Shown here: positions 26,775-36,700 of the stretch, in pieces
How positions within the stretch are numbered: the stretch's first letter is position 1
Layout of the letters: every line of letters starts with the position of its first letter
Origin: Prochlorococcus sp. AG-347-E03
GTDB taxonomy: Bacteria > Cyanobacteriota > Cyanobacteriia > PCC-6307 > Cyanobiaceae
Direction of reading: 5' to 3'
Length of the DNA: 64,000 bases
Assembly (NCBI GenBank): GCA_003279115.1
Contig: QCBG01000001.1
Location: forward strand, 1 to 64,000
The notes under the pieces: generated by a model
What the model was told of the DNA's origin: nothing
The model's database searches: none
The model's input: the letters and a program-made list of their open reading frames with translations, nothing else
Program-made: the position numbers and the translations under genes

Positions 26775-27991
26775 TTTTTCTCAAGTAACACTACTGAATG
26801 GCAACTTATACCCTCTTCTCTTCCTTCAGGACCCAATCTTTCATTCGTAGTTGCTTTTATACCAATTAGACTTTCATCAATATTTAAAATCTCAGAAATG
26901 TTTTTTTTCATTAGTGTTATGTGCGGCATGATTTTTGGCCTCTCAGCGACAAGAACACTATCAATATTATTTATTTCCCAACCATCTTGTCTTATCAAGT
27001 CAACTACTTTTGATAACAAAAACAAGCTATCAGCATTTTTCCATTTTTCATCAGATGGCGGAAAATATTTTCCTATATCACCCAGCGAAAGTGCTCCCAA
27101 TAATGCATCCATTATTGAGTGACTTAAAACATCAGCATCACTATGACCATCCAATCCTAAATTATCGGGATGATTCAATTTCACACCTCCAATAATTAGA
27201 TCTCTCTTCTCTACTAATCTGTGTATATCGTATCCATTACCTATTCTAAATTTCATAAATTGATTATATTCTTTTATTATTCTCTTACTTTGTGGTAATT
27301 TTTTATAGTTTTCATTTGAAATCAAGTCACTTCTTCTCTCCAATGTTCTTTCAATACTTTTTCGTCTTCTCCACGATTTAATTTCTTCATGATTACCGCT
27401 TACTAAAATATCTGGCACTTTCATATCTTTAAAAGTTAACGGCCTCGTATATTGAGGATATTCCAATAAAGAAGAATTATGACTCTCATCCACTAAAGAT
27501 TCTGGATCACCAAGAGTTCCTGGTAATAATCTAGTCAAACCATTAATTATTGAGATAGCGGGTATTTCACCTCCAGAAAGTACGTAATCGCCTATCGATA
27601 TCTCTTCATCAGCTAAACATCTAATCCTCTCATCAAAACCTTCATATTGACCACAAATAATTATTAGTTGACTCAAAGTTGACCATCTCGCAAGATCCTT
27701 TTGCTTTAAGACTTTACCTTGTGGGGTCATTAACAAAGTTTTACTTTTAGGTGATTTTCTAATTGATTCATATGCCTTATAAATAGGTTCAGGTTTAAGT
27801 ACCATTCCTGCTCCTCCTCCATAAGGCTTATCATCTACTTGTCTGTAAGAACCTTCACCATATTCTCTTAAATCATGTAAATTTAAATCGATCAAATTCT
27901 TATCTAGGGCTCTTGCTATGACCCCTGAATTATTTATTAACTCAAAAGCTTTAGGGAACAATGTAATTACATCAAAGTTAAAACTACTCAT
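26771..27991 (-). CDS. trmD-ispF: TrmD-IspF fusion: tRNA (guanine-37-N1)-methyltransferase and MEcPP synthase
   Basis: One 406-codon frame holds two complete enzymes. Residues 1-245 are TrmD, which methylates G37 of t[35 protein letters not shown], and the knot segment [10 protein letters not shown]. Residues 246-406 are IspF, which makes the cyclic diphosphate of the non-mevalonate isoprenoid pathway: [40 protein letters not shown] Met at 246 (27256) would be the start of a free-standing IspF of 161 residues, the normal size. Codon 244 is CAA (27260-27262), one transition away from TAA. It is followed by ATGA-coupled genes and preceded by era with no gap. Confidence 0.88.
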   Translation of the reverse strand: MSSFNFDVITLFPKAFELINNSGVIARALDKNLIDLNLHDLREYGEGSYRQVDDKPYGGGAGMVLKPEPIYKAYESIRKSPKSKTLLMTPQGKVLKQKDLARWSTLSQLIIICGQYEGFDERIRCLADEEISIGDYVLSGGEIPAISIINGLTRLLPGTLGDPESLVDESHNSSLLEYPQYTRPLTFKDMKVPDILVSGNHEEIKSWRRRKSIERTLERRSDLISNENYKKLPQSKRIIKEYNQFMKFRIGNGYDIHRLVEKRDLIIGGVKLNHPDNLGLDGHSDADVLSHSIMDALLGALSLGDIGKYFPPSDEKWKNADSLFLLSKVVDLIRQDGWEINNIDSVLVAERPKIMPHITLMKKNISEILNIDESLIGIKATTNERLGPEGREEGISCHSVVLLEKK

Positions 27992-28903
27992 CTAGAAATC
28001 TTCCTCGTAACCAAACTCAATTAACCTTGATTCTTTTTTTCTCCAATTTGGAACAACTTTCACAAACAACTCTAGATGAACTGGACCATCAATCAATTTT
28101 GACATATTTGATCTTGCTGACTGACCAATAACTTTTAGCATTGAACCTTTCTTCCCAATAAGAATACCTTTTTGAGTTGATCTTTCAACAATAATGGTAG
28201 CCAAAATAGCTGTAAAACTTTTGCCATTTTTTCTTTTCATTTCCTCTATCTTTTCTATCTTTACTGCAACACTATGAGGTACTTCTTCCCTTGTATTTAT
28301 TAATACCTGCTCTCTTACTAAATCAGATAATAAATTATCTAATGGTTGGTCGCATATCGTTTCTTCACCATAAAGTTTTGGTCCTTCTGGAAGAAAATTA
28401 AGTGTCATATCGACTAGTTCAGAACATCCTTCTCCTTGAGAAGCACTTAAAATTTGAAAGTTTCTATTAATTCCAAAAAATCTTCTATATTGATCTAATC
28501 GTAAATTCCTAAATTCTTTATTAACCAAATCCCACTTATTTAACGCAACAATAAACTCAGTTTTATTTGCAATTAAAAAGTTCAATATATATTCATCACC
28601 TCTACCAGGCTCTTCACTTGAATCAATTACAAAAATAACCATATCAACTCCATTAATTGCAGATTTTGCGTTTTTTACTAATATTTCTCCAAGTCGATGA
28701 TGAGGTTTATGAACACCTGGCGTATCGACAAAAATTATTTGCCCATTTTCTGTAGTAAGTATCCCTTTTAATTTATTTCTAGTAGTTTGCGCTATTGGAG
28801 AAGTGATTGTTATTTTTTCACCGATCAATTTATTTATTAAAGTAGATTTACCCACATTTGGCCTTCCTAGTAAAGTTACAAACCCAGATCTATAATTAGT
28901 CAA
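27992..28903 (-). CDS. era: GTPase Era
   Basis: This GTPase binds 16S rRNA in maturation of the small ribosomal subunit. Walker A GRPNVGKST, switch region with TTRNKLKG, DTPGVHKPHHRLGE and NKWD are present, and a C-terminal KH domain (ERSTQKGILIGKKGSMLKVIGQSARSNM, split here only for length) follows. It is 303 residues, a normal length. The start is TTG at 28903, and its stop abuts the trmD-ispF start. It is the first gene of the operon down to larB. Confidence 0.95.
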   Translation of the reverse strand: MTNYRSGFVTLLGRPNVGKSTLINKLIGEKITITSPIAQTTRNKLKGILTTENGQIIFVDTPGVHKPHHRLGEILVKNAKSAINGVDMVIFVIDSSEEPGRGDEYILNFLIANKTEFIVALNKWDLVNKEFRNLRLDQYRRFFGINRNFQILSASQGEGCSELVDMTLNFLPEGPKLYGEETICDQPLDNLLSDLVREQVLINTREEVPHSVAVKIEKIEEMKRKNGKSFTAILATIIVERSTQKGILIGKKGSMLKVIGQSARSNMSKLIDGPVHLELFVKVVPNWRKKESRLIEFGYEEDF

Positions 28904-28941
28904 AGACTTTTATTGCATCAATAATAAAATTCTGATCAAAA

Positions 28942-29469
28942 ATGGAAAAAAAAACCATAAATTTAAAGGAAGCTTCTTTTACGCAAGCAATAAATATATC
29001 CGCACAATGGTGTAAAGAGTGGGGTGAAGATTTACTCAGCGAAGAGGTTTTAGCAGATAGAATTGCGGAGCTAATTAAAACAAGAAATGGACTTAGAGGA
29101 TTTTTTGCGTACGCTTTATCAGATAAAGATTGTTTATTGTTAGATAAACTTCCTTTTTCACTAATTTACAAACTGAACGAAGGTGGGGGTGCTGTAGCAG
29201 AAATTGTAGTAAAAAATTTAATAATGAGTTCCGCTCAAATTATTATTCATAGAAGAGATAACAATCATGAATATAAGATGACATCAGAAAATATTTCAGA
29301 TAGATGTAAAGCTATTTTGAGACTGCTAGAAACAAAGTTAGTGTCGAAAACTGTTAATCAAATCATTAGAAACCTAGATGATATGGGGAATAGTTTTGAT
29401 AATTCATTAAAATATGACCCAGAACAAAAGGAATTTATAAAAAAGCAAATTTTTGATATCGCCCAATAA
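28942..29469 (+). CDS. Conserved hypothetical protein, 175 residues
   Basis: It is soluble, with no membrane segments. Visible features are ISAQWCKEWGEDLLSEEVLADRIAELIKT near the start, RGFFAYALSDKDCLLLDKLP in the middle, and a helical C-terminus. It reads like a cyanobacterial conserved protein, but I do not recognise a named family. It is transcribed alone, diverging from era across 38 bases and converging on the hairpin at 29472-29494. Confidence 0.6.
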   Translation: MEKKTINLKEASFTQAINISAQWCKEWGEDLLSEEVLADRIAELIKTRNGLRGFFAYALSDKDCLLLDKLPFSLIYKLNEGGGAVAEIVVKNLIMSSAQIIIHRRDNNHEYKMTSENISDRCKAILRLLETKLVSKTVNQIIRNLDDMGNSFDNSLKYDPEQKEFIKKQIFDIAQ

Positions 29470-29471
29470 AA

Positions 29472-29494
29472 AAGCGTAGAAATTTTCTACGCTT
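29472..29494 (-). terminator. Hairpin terminator, mainly for the minus-strand run
   Basis: A perfect 10-bp stem (AAGCGTAGAA / TTCTACGCTT) with a 3-base loop. On the minus strand it is followed by a run of Ts (reverse of TAAAAAA at 29467-29473), so it ends transcription of the bax-inhibitor gene and the genes upstream of it. It also sits a few bases after the stop of the + strand gene and may serve both. Confidence 0.8.
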
Positions 29495-29522
29495 GATTAG
29501 TTAAAAGCTTTTGACTGTAGGA

Positions 29523-30266
29523 TTAATCTCTTCTTCCTCCTCCTTGGAGAGCAATCATTAATCTCAATATAAAGACAAATAAGTTTATGTATGTCAAATA
29601 CATACCCAAAGCTCCTGCTAAATACTGCTCATCATTATATCTTCTGGGCATTGTGTAAAAGTCAACAAAAGCAGCACCTATAAATAGTACAGTTCCAAAA
29701 CCTGCAATTATCAATTCCAAACCTGAGCCTTGTCCCCAAAAGAGTTGGGGATTAAAAATTCCTCCAATCCACTGAAAAACCATTGCAAGAAGAAGGCCTA
29801 TTGCTCCAAGACCAACTACTTTACTTAGAGCTTGACCTACATCATCACTCATTCTTTGACCAGTGTATGAAGCTATGATGAAAGTTACACCAGTTGCAAA
29901 AACCGCAGTAAAAATAGATCCCATTCCAACAGCTAATTTGGCAAACCAAATTAAACCACTTAAAGTAAAGCCTGTTAAAAGGCTGTATGTGGCTAGCAAA
30001 GGCAAAGCTTTTGTATTATTTGCATTATTTGCTGCTGATGAAGCCATAAAGAATAGAACGAGTTCAGCAATTATTGCGACAAATGCTAATGGTCTAAATA
30101 AACTTGGATTTGAAGCTATCAGAGAAACTCCGGTCAATACACCAAATCCAGTTAGAGCCATACCACCACCTACGTAAGGTAGAGCTTTTTGAATGACATT
30201 TGGTCCTACAATTGAACTAGTTTGTGCTTCACGAATAGCTTGATTAAAATTACTACTTGCTGGCAT
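29523..30266 (-). CDS. Bax inhibitor-1/YccA-like membrane protein
   Basis: This 247-residue protein has seven hydrophobic segments and the family's C-terminal half: GLIWFAKLAVGMGSIFTAV, FIIASYTGQRMSDDV, LELIIAGFGTVLFIGAAFVDFYTM and YINLFVFILRLMIAL. BI-1 proteins of bacteria are inner-membrane proteins linked to ion leak or FtsH regulation; the role here is unproven. It is the last gene of the ftn2-ffh-rpsP-phoH run and ends just before a strong hairpin. Confidence 0.85.
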   Translation of the reverse strand: MPASSNFNQAIREAQTSSIVGPNVIQKALPYVGGGMALTGFGVLTGVSLIASNPSLFRPLAFVAIIAELVLFFMASSAANNANNTKALPLLATYSLLTGFTLSGLIWFAKLAVGMGSIFTAVFATGVTFIIASYTGQRMSDDVGQALSKVVGLGAIGLLLAMVFQWIGGIFNPQLFWGQGSGLELIIAGFGTVLFIGAAFVDFYTMPRRYNDEQYLAGALGMYLTYINLFVFILRLMIALQGGGRRD

Positions 30267-30338
30267 TTTTTTTTTAATAATGGTTTTATTCTACTTGATT
30301 TTTAAGATTTCAGGGTACGGATCTCCATAGTTATAGAG

Positions 30339-31295
30339 TTATTGATAAGCCTCAATAATTTTCTGAACTAAAGGATGACGAACTACATCTTCAACAGTTA
30401 GATAACAAAATTTTATACCTTCAGTTTCAGAGAAAATTCTTGATGCTTCTATGAGACCACTTTCTTGATCTTTTTTTAAATCAATTTGAGTAATATCTCC
30501 ATTTACAACCATCTTTGATCTTTCACCTAATCTTGTTAAAAACATCCTCATTTGAGAGCAAGTTGTATTTTGCGCTTCATCTAGTATTACCAAAGAGTTT
30601 TCCAAGGTTCTGCCTCTCATAAATGCTAATGGTGCAACTTCAATAATTCCTTTATCGATTAACGAATTTGTTCTATCTAATCCGAAAATACTATGTAGTG
30701 AATCAAATAGAGGTCTCAAATATGGATCTACTTTTTGTTGCAAATCCCCAGGCAAGAATCCCAAACTTTCGCCTGCTTCTACGGCTGGTCTGGTTAGAAC
30801 AATTCTTTCTATTTTTTTCTCGTTTAATAGTCTTGCTGCGCAAACAGTTGCTAAAAATGTCTTACCAGTTCCAGCTGGACCAATTGCGAAGGTAAGATCA
30901 AAGTTTTCAATTGATTCAACATATTCTTTTTGTCTTATAGTCCTAGGTCTTAAGTATCTACCTTCTTTGGAACGAGCAAGAATTTTTTTTCCAAGTTCAG
31001 CATGTGAGGATGACTCTCCAATATTTAAAGAACTCAGAGCAGCTTTAAGATCTACCTCAGGCACTTCTAATCCTTGTTCCCAAATGGGTCGTGTCAGCTC
31101 TACTAATGCTGATGCTCTTTCAATCTTAGATATAACCCCATTCATCTCAAGTTGTAAGCCTCTTATAGTTAGAGAAACTCCTGTAAGAGACTCAAACTTT
31201 TTTAAAAAAGAATTCCCAGGTCCAGATAATGCTGTAGCAGCATCAGAGTGTGGCAAATCAATTGTGAAGTGACCAGTTTTGGAAACTTCTTTCAT
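30339..31295 (-). CDS. phoH: PhoH-like ATPase
   Basis: It is a P-loop ATPase/helicase-like protein of the PhoH family. Walker A GPAGTGKT is near residue 139, and Walker B plus sensor lie in LVILDEAQNTTCSQMRMFLTRLG and VVNGDITQIDL. An N-terminal ~110-residue region precedes the P-loop. It is 318 residues, a normal length. It comes after rpsP (36-base gap) in the same direction; the cellular role is poorly known, often linked to RNA metabolism or phosphate stress. Confidence 0.9.
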   Translation of the reverse strand: MKEVSKTGHFTIDLPHSDAATALSGPGNSFLKKFESLTGVSLTIRGLQLEMNGVISKIERASALVELTRPIWEQGLEVPEVDLKAALSSLNIGESSSHAELGKKILARSKEGRYLRPRTIRQKEYVESIENFDLTFAIGPAGTGKTFLATVCAARLLNEKKIERIVLTRPAVEAGESLGFLPGDLQQKVDPYLRPLFDSLHSIFGLDRTNSLIDKGIIEVAPLAFMRGRTLENSLVILDEAQNTTCSQMRMFLTRLGERSKMVVNGDITQIDLKKDQESGLIEASRIFSETEGIKFCYLTVEDVVRHPLVQKIIEAYQ

Positions 31296-31331
31296 TTAGT
31301 TATTGTATAAGAATAAAAATTAGTCAAACTA

Positions 31332-31697
31332 CTAACTTTCAGCTTCATTACTATCACTTTCAGGTTTAGAACTATCATTTTCTTCATCTTTTGTTTTAGC
31401 CTTAGCTACTTTCTCCTTCTCTAACTTTGCCTTACCTATAGCAATAGAGGGTCTTTCTACTTTTTCTAATAACCCTCCCTTTTCTAATAAAGTCCTAACA
31501 ACATCAGTTGGCTGAGCACCCTGAGTAAGTCTTAACCTTAAAGCTTCTGTATCAAGCCTAGTTTCCTTAGTTCTTGGGTTATAAAAACCTAGTTCTTGTA
31601 GAGGTCTACCATCTCTTCTGGAAGTACTATTGCATGCAACAATTCTGAAACTTGCCTCTTTTTTCTTTCCAAAGCGCTTAAGGCGCAATTTAATCAT
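31332..31697 (-). CDS. rpsP: Ribosomal protein bS16
   Basis: Residues 1-80 match small-subunit protein S16 ([59 protein letters not shown]). A charged tail (Lys then Glu/Ser/Asp-rich) of about 40 residues follows, as in other marine picocyanobacteria. It lies between ffh and phoH, both protein-targeting or RNA-linked. Confidence 0.96.
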   Translation of the reverse strand: MIKLRLKRFGKKKEASFRIVACNSTSRRDGRPLQELGFYNPRTKETRLDTEALRLRLTQGAQPTDVVRTLLEKGGLLEKVERPSIAIGKAKLEKEKVAKAKTKDEENDSSKPESDSNEAES

Positions 31698-31751
31698 CTT
31701 AAATTAATGTATTTTTAATAATAATATCATTTAAAGGTAAAAATTTAGAAG

Positions 31752-33356
31752 CTATAAATCAGCAAAACCTTTTTTCTTTTTATTATTTTTTTGTTTTTTC
31801 ATCGGTTTATTATTAGTCATTCCTCCCATTCCTGGCATTCCTCCCATTCCTGGCATTCCTCCCATTCCTGGCATTCCTCCCATTCCTGGCATTCCTCCCA
31901 TTCCTGGCATTCCTCCCATTCCTGGCATTCCTCCCATTCCTGGCATTCCTCCCATTCCTGGCATTCCTCCCATTCCTGGCATTCCTCCCATTCCTGGCAT
32001 TCCTCCCATTCCTGGCATTCCTCCCATTCCTGGCATTCCTCCCATTCCTGGCATTCCTCCATTGGACATTTGTTTCATAAAACCTCTCATTCTTTGAAAA
32101 TCAGCTAATACTTTATCTACATCTTTTGCTGCATATCCACTGCCCTTTGCAATCCTTTGTCTTCTTGAAGGTTGAGCAGCAAGAACTTCAGGTTTTTGTT
32201 TCTCCTCAAGAGTCATTGAAGAGATCATAGATTCTATTTTCTTAAGTTGATCCTCGCCATCTTTTATCATCCCATCATCGATCTTATTCATCCCAGGTAT
32301 TAATTTTATCAATCCACCAAGAGATCCCATCCTTTTAATTAATCTCATTTGCTTAACAAAATCATTAAAGTCAAAGGTTGCTTCTTGAAGTTTCTTTTGC
32401 ATCGCTTCTGCATCAGCAAGTTCAACTTCTTTTTGAGCTTTTTCAACGAGTGTCAAAACATCACCCATCCCTAAAATTCTGCTAGCCATTCTTTCTGGAT
32501 GGAATGGTTGCAATGCCTCTATTTTTTCACCTACACCTATAAATTTGATTGGTTTACCACTTATTTTTCTTATTGATAAAGCAGCACCTCCTCTTGAGTC
32601 TCCATCCAACTTAGTTAATATTGCCCCTGAAATGCCTACTTTTTCATGAAATGTCTTTGTTAAATCAGCAGCTTCTTGCCCAATCATAGAATCAACAACA
32701 AGCAAAACTTCATCAGGATTAGAAATTTCTTTTATTCGAACCATTTCGCCCATCATTGAATCATCAATTTGCAATCTTCCTGCGGTGTCAATGATGATTG
32801 AGTTAAAATTATTTTCACTTGCATAATTCAATGCTTCCTGAGTTATTTCTTCTGGTTTGCTATTTTTTTCTCTCGCTGAAAAAACTTCTAAATCATACTG
32901 ACTTCCTAATGTTTTAAGTTGTTCTACCGCCGCTGGTCGATAAATATCTGCAGCCACCAAAAGCACTTTTTTTTCTTTTTCCTTCAAATAAAGGCCTAAT
33001 TTTCCTGTTGCAGTTGTTTTACCAGCTCCCTGAAGTCCAGCCATTAAGATAACGGTGGGTCTATTTTCATTGTCTTTTAATGGAGAATTTTCATTTCCCA
33101 TAACATTAATCAATTCTTTATTTACAATTTCTATAAATTTTTGACCTGGGTTTACACCCCTAACTACGTCCTCTCCGATGGCTTTATCTTTGACATCTGA
33201 TATGAACTCTTTTACTACAGATAAACTAACGTCGGCATCAAGTAGTGCCCTTTTAACCTGATTCAAGGCATCATTGATATTATTTTCACTGATTTTTGCT
33301 TCGCCCCTTAAACCTTTTACTGCGTCTTCAAAGCGTGATGAGAGTTCATCAAACAT
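31752..33356 (-). CDS. ffh: Signal recognition particle protein Ffh (SRP54)
   Basis: This GTPase binds 4.5S RNA and signal peptides of nascent membrane proteins. The N domain is at 1 to about 90. The G domain has GLQGAGKTT, DTAGRLQID and TKLDGDSRGGAALS. The M domain has the RNA-binding SRRQRIAKGSG. The C-terminal M domain then carries 13 perfect PGMGGM units before a basic tail (KPMKKQKNNKKKK), giving 534 residues, longer than the usual ~450-480. The start is ATG at 33356. The 4.5S RNA gene is also in this window at 59940-60035. Confidence 0.95.
   Translation of the reverse strand: MFDELSSRFEDAVKGLRGEAKISENNINDALNQVKRALLDADVSLSVVKEFISDVKDKAIGEDVVRGVNPGQKFIEIVNKELINVMGNENSPLKDNENRPTVILMAGLQGAGKTTATGKLGLYLKEKEKKVLLVAADIYRPAAVEQLKTLGSQYDLEVFSAREKNSKPEEITQEALNYASENNFNSIIIDTAGRLQIDDSMMGEMVRIKEISNPDEVLLVVDSMIGQEAADLTKTFHEKVGISGAILTKLDGDSRGGAALSIRKISGKPIKFIGVGEKIEALQPFHPERMASRILGMGDVLTLVEKAQKEVELADAEAMQKKLQEATFDFNDFVKQMRLIKRMGSLGGLIKLIPGMNKIDDGMIKDGEDQLKKIESMISSMTLEEKQKPEVLAAQPSRRQRIAKGSGYAAKDVDKVLADFQRMRGFMKQMSNGGMPGMGGMPGMGGMPGMGGMPGMGGMPGMGGMPGMGGMPGMGGMPGMGGMPGMGGMPGMGGMPGMGGMPGMGGMPGMGGMTNNKPMKKQKNNKKKKGFADL
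31818..32051 (-). repeat. Minisatellite of 13 identical 18-bp units inside ffh
   Basis: The unit CATTCCTCCCATTCCTGG (plus strand) is repeated 13 times without a single difference, with a partial copy after it. Read in ffh it encodes PGMGGM. An 18-base unit keeps the reading frame, so copy number can change freely. Identity of all units implies recent expansion or homogenisation by slippage. Confidence 0.95.
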
Positions 33357-33404
33357 TTTTAAAAAGAAATTTTACCTAATTATAGATGATCTCGAAGTTA
33401 ACAA

Positions 33405-35510
33405 TTAAACGCCACTTACGAAATCAACCAATTTCCATGATTTATCTGAAAATCCCAAAATATATTTAACTTTTAAAGGATTCAGAGATGTTTCATTAAT
33501 AAATTCTCCAGAGTTGTTCATTATTCTCTCTAGATAATTTAATTCCACTAAAACTGAGATTCTAGAAGAAGTTCGTGTCTCTAAATCTATTTTTCGTATT
33601 TGGGAATTAATTTCTTTATAAATTCCTTTCTTTATATCTTTTTGTCTTTCTTCTTTTGTTCTATCAATCAAACCACTACTAACAATCTTGGAGAGATTAA
33701 GTTGCTTCTTTCCAGCTAAATAATTACTCTTACTTTGAAGCCAAACATTAATTAAATTTCTTATTTCTTCTAAAGAAGGTGAGGCTTTTATAACTTCCTT
33801 GATCTGTAAAGTATTGTTAGCAATTGTTTTTTTAGTAATAGACTCCGATTGATCTGAAGAGTCTTTTTTATTATCTTTAATGATAACTTTCTCAAAAACT
33901 TTTTCATTTTTATCTACAGATATTAAAGGTTTATCCTCAACATTTTTATCTTTAATTGAATTTTTAAAATTATTTCTAAAAAATCCAATACCAATTCCAA
34001 AGGCAAATAATATCAAAAATGCATATAGATAAATTAAATAAGGAGAACCAACATTAAACTCCTGATCCTTCAAAAATTCCCCAAAACTAAACTTTAATTC
34101 AGCAATTTTTTCAACTAAGTATCTATAAAATTCTATTGATCTATTCTTAAATATTTCCTCATTAAATTCATTTTTTTGTAGATCAAGCTTTTCATATTCT
34201 TTTTTTATTCCACCTGGCCAAGGTAATCTCCGTTCATCAGCATTGGATAAAGTATATTCAAAATCTTGATCGACTTTTGAAGAAGATTCTTCTTTAATCT
34301 GTTGACTCTGAATATTTGATTTTAATGTAGTTTTATTTGTTTTCTTTTCTAATTTTTCAATAAACTCTTGAATTTCCCGATCTTCAAACCAAGAATCTAA
34401 ATCAACTTCATTTGAGTCGATATCTCTATAGCCGACTAAGACATCATTTTCTAACCAATTTTTACAAAAAATACATATTGCCTCTAACTTACTTCCTGGA
34501 TAATTGTTAAGCCAATCTCGTAAATTTTCATCAGAACTGCTAGAGAATCTTGCAGAGGCCTGATCAATATCTGCCAAGAGCAAATCTAAACAACCAATTA
34601 AAGGCATTGAATCAAGACCTGATAAATTTAGCTTTTTCAAAATTTTCCTTGCTTCAAATAATTTTTCTGGCTTTCTTCTTGAGAACCCAATTGCTGACAG
34701 GGATAGAAAAGCTAAAAATCCTGCTTCTAATGATCCTCTTTTTTGTAATTCTAGAAATAAATCAATCTGTTCTTGCACAGTCAAATATGGTTTAATTTGT
34801 TGAAAAAAAGCTTCAAATTCTTTCTGATTTAGATAATCTCCATTTTCAGATTTATTACTACCTTCCAAACCACCTCTTTTAATTATCAAATTTTCCAACA
34901 TATTTAATCCTTTTTTATGTGACTCTTGATCGCTTAAATCCCTACTAAGTAGATCTAAAATCCTGTAAGGGAGCAGAGAAGCCAAATCTTCCTCAAGATC
35001 TTTCCTTAGTTCACCAAGCTTTCCCATTCTTTGAAGAAGTTGTATACCTTCATGTAAGAAGTCTGCTGCATTCGAATAAGATCTAAATTGTTGTTCTTGA
35101 ATTGCAGAATCTCTGGCAGTTAGAGCAGCTAATAAAGTAAGATCTGCTTCTCTACTACTCCCTAATGCTGGAGTTTGCGGAGGCTGTAAAGCTTTTTTTG
35201 TAATTTTGAAAGCTTCTTTTGGGGAACCTGATTCCCAAAGAAGTATTAATCCTGCAACCTCTCTATTTGATGAAAACTCTAATCCGGATGATCCATTTAG
35301 TAACAAATTTTCGTATTCTCTCCTACTTTCTGGATCTGTAAGTAAATCAGCAGTGAGGCGAAGCAACTCTGATCTTTGGGTTAAAACTTCATAAGTAAAT
35401 CCTTCATCAGGCGTTTTGTCCAATCTTAATTGAAAGGCCCTTAATATTTCCTCAGATGATGCAGAGGGAGTTACGCCAATTAAACGAAAATGATCTAAAG
35501 GAAGTTCCAA
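33405..35510 (-). CDS. ftn2: Cell division protein Ftn2/ZipN (ARC6 homologue)
   Basis: It anchors the FtsZ ring to the inner membrane in cyanobacteria. The N-terminus is J-domain-like (LPLDHFRLIGVTPSASSEEI, ESRREYENLL), followed by a long TPR-like helical region, one membrane helix near residue 497-517 (SPYLIYLYAFLILFAFGIG), and a C-terminal IMS-like domain (EIRNLINVWLQSKSNYLAGK to the end). It is 701 residues. The start is TTG at 35510. It heads the run with ffh, and ftsZ itself is at 58811. Confidence 0.85.
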   Translation of the reverse strand: MELPLDHFRLIGVTPSASSEEILRAFQLRLDKTPDEGFTYEVLTQRSELLRLTADLLTDPESRREYENLLLNGSSGLEFSSNREVAGLILLWESGSPKEAFKITKKALQPPQTPALGSSREADLTLLAALTARDSAIQEQQFRSYSNAADFLHEGIQLLQRMGKLGELRKDLEEDLASLLPYRILDLLSRDLSDQESHKKGLNMLENLIIKRGGLEGSNKSENGDYLNQKEFEAFFQQIKPYLTVQEQIDLFLELQKRGSLEAGFLAFLSLSAIGFSRRKPEKLFEARKILKKLNLSGLDSMPLIGCLDLLLADIDQASARFSSSSDENLRDWLNNYPGSKLEAICIFCKNWLENDVLVGYRDIDSNEVDLDSWFEDREIQEFIEKLEKKTNKTTLKSNIQSQQIKEESSSKVDQDFEYTLSNADERRLPWPGGIKKEYEKLDLQKNEFNEEIFKNRSIEFYRYLVEKIAELKFSFGEFLKDQEFNVGSPYLIYLYAFLILFAFGIGIGFFRNNFKNSIKDKNVEDKPLISVDKNEKVFEKVIIKDNKKDSSDQSESITKKTIANNTLQIKEVIKASPSLEEIRNLINVWLQSKSNYLAGKKQLNLSKIVSSGLIDRTKEERQKDIKKGIYKEINSQIRKIDLETRTSSRISVLVELNYLERIMNNSGEFINETSLNPLKVKYILGFSDKSWKLVDFVSGV

Positions 35511-35625
35511 ACAAATATCCTATTGAAAAATTCTTTAGACAAATTTTATCAAGTTACAAAATTTTTTCATAAGGTCTTACAGACTTATTAAAAAAATTCA
35601 TGAAAATCGACCTTAACGGCTTAGA

Positions 35626-36699
35626 ATGTTAACAAATCAAAACTTCATTAAGGTATTTTTCTTGGAAACACACGTAGAGAGAATCTCAAATCTTCAAGAC
35701 ATAAAAAAAGCCAAATTAGATCGAGAAACAGGATTATTTCTTTATGAAGATATGACCCTTGGGCGAAGATTCGAAGATAAATGTGCAGAAATGTACTACA
35801 GGGGGAAAATGTTTGGTTTCGTTCATTTGTATAACGGACAGGAAGCTATCAGTACTGGGGTAATTGGTGCCATGAAAAAGAAACATGATTGGTTCTGTAG
35901 TACTTATCGCGATCATGTCCATGCATTAAGTGCAGGTGTCCCCTCCTTTGAAGTGATGAGCGAACTTTTTGGAAAAGCTACCGGTTGTAGTAAAGGCAGA
36001 GGAGGATCAATGCACTTATTCTCCAAGGAGCATCATTTATTGGGAGGATATGCATTTATTGGAGAAGGAATTCCAGTTGCTTTAGGAGCAGCCTTTTCAA
36101 GTAAATACAAAAAGGAAGTTACTGGTAATAATAATAGTGATGCAGTAACTGCAGCATTCTTTGGAGATGGGACTTGTAATAATGGACAGTTTTTTGAATG
36201 TTTAAATATGGCCCAACTATGGAAATTACCGATCATTTTTGTTGTAGAAAATAATAAATGGGCTATTGGTATGGCTCATGATAGAGCAACCAGTAATCCC
36301 GAAATCTGGAGAAAAGCCTCTGCTTTTGGGATGCATGGTGAGGAAGTTGATGGAATGGATGTATTAGCAGTAAGAGGAGCGGCAGAAAGAGCAATTGAGC
36401 GAGCTAGAGCAGGAGAAGGGCCAACTCTACTAGAATGCTTGACATACAGATACAGAGGTCATTCTCTTGCAGATCCTGATGAATTAAGGTCTGAAAAAGA
36501 GAAGGAGTTTTGGGGGAAAAGAGATCCTATAAAGAAATTAGCCAAAGAAATTATTGATGGTAAATTCGCAACAGAAGAAGAATTAAAAAGCATTGAAAAG
36601 AGGATAGATGCAGAAATCTCAGAGTCCGTTAAAAATGCTTTAGAAGCGCCTGAACCACCTTCAGAAGAATTAACAAAGTATATATGGGCCGAAAATTAA
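35626..36699 (+). CDS. pdhA: Pyruvate dehydrogenase E1 alpha subunit
   Basis: It decarboxylates pyruvate with thiamine diphosphate in the pyruvate dehydrogenase complex. Visible motifs are [24 protein letters not shown], the TPP-binding [19 protein letters not shown] through ENNKWAIGM, and the phosphorylation-loop-like [13 protein letters not shown]. The start is uncertain: ATG at 35626 gives 357 residues, while a TTG at 35662 (METHVERIS) gives the more usual N-terminus. The stop is one base from the convergent sigma factor gene. lpdA (E3) is at 45229. Confidence 0.93.
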   Translation: MLTNQNFIKVFFLETHVERISNLQDIKKAKLDRETGLFLYEDMTLGRRFEDKCAEMYYRGKMFGFVHLYNGQEAISTGVIGAMKKKHDWFCSTYRDHVHALSAGVPSFEVMSELFGKATGCSKGRGGSMHLFSKEHHLLGGYAFIGEGIPVALGAAFSSKYKKEVTGNNNSDAVTAAFFGDGTCNNGQFFECLNMAQLWKLPIIFVVENNKWAIGMAHDRATSNPEIWRKASAFGMHGEEVDGMDVLAVRGAAERAIERARAGEGPTLLECLTYRYRGHSLADPDELRSEKEKEFWGKRDPIKKLAKEIIDGKFATEEELKSIEKRIDAEISESVKNALEAPEPPSEELTKYIWAEN

Positions 36700-36700
36700 A

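Noticed and set aside
31818-32051. Possible CRISPR array
   Set aside because: The repeats are directly adjacent, without spacers, and encode protein.
31791-32108. Open frames on both strands over the minisatellite (EECQEW and HSSHSW repeats)
   Set aside because: They are by-products of the 18-bp repeat within ffh; any stop-free unit keeps all frames open, and the composition is not protein-like.
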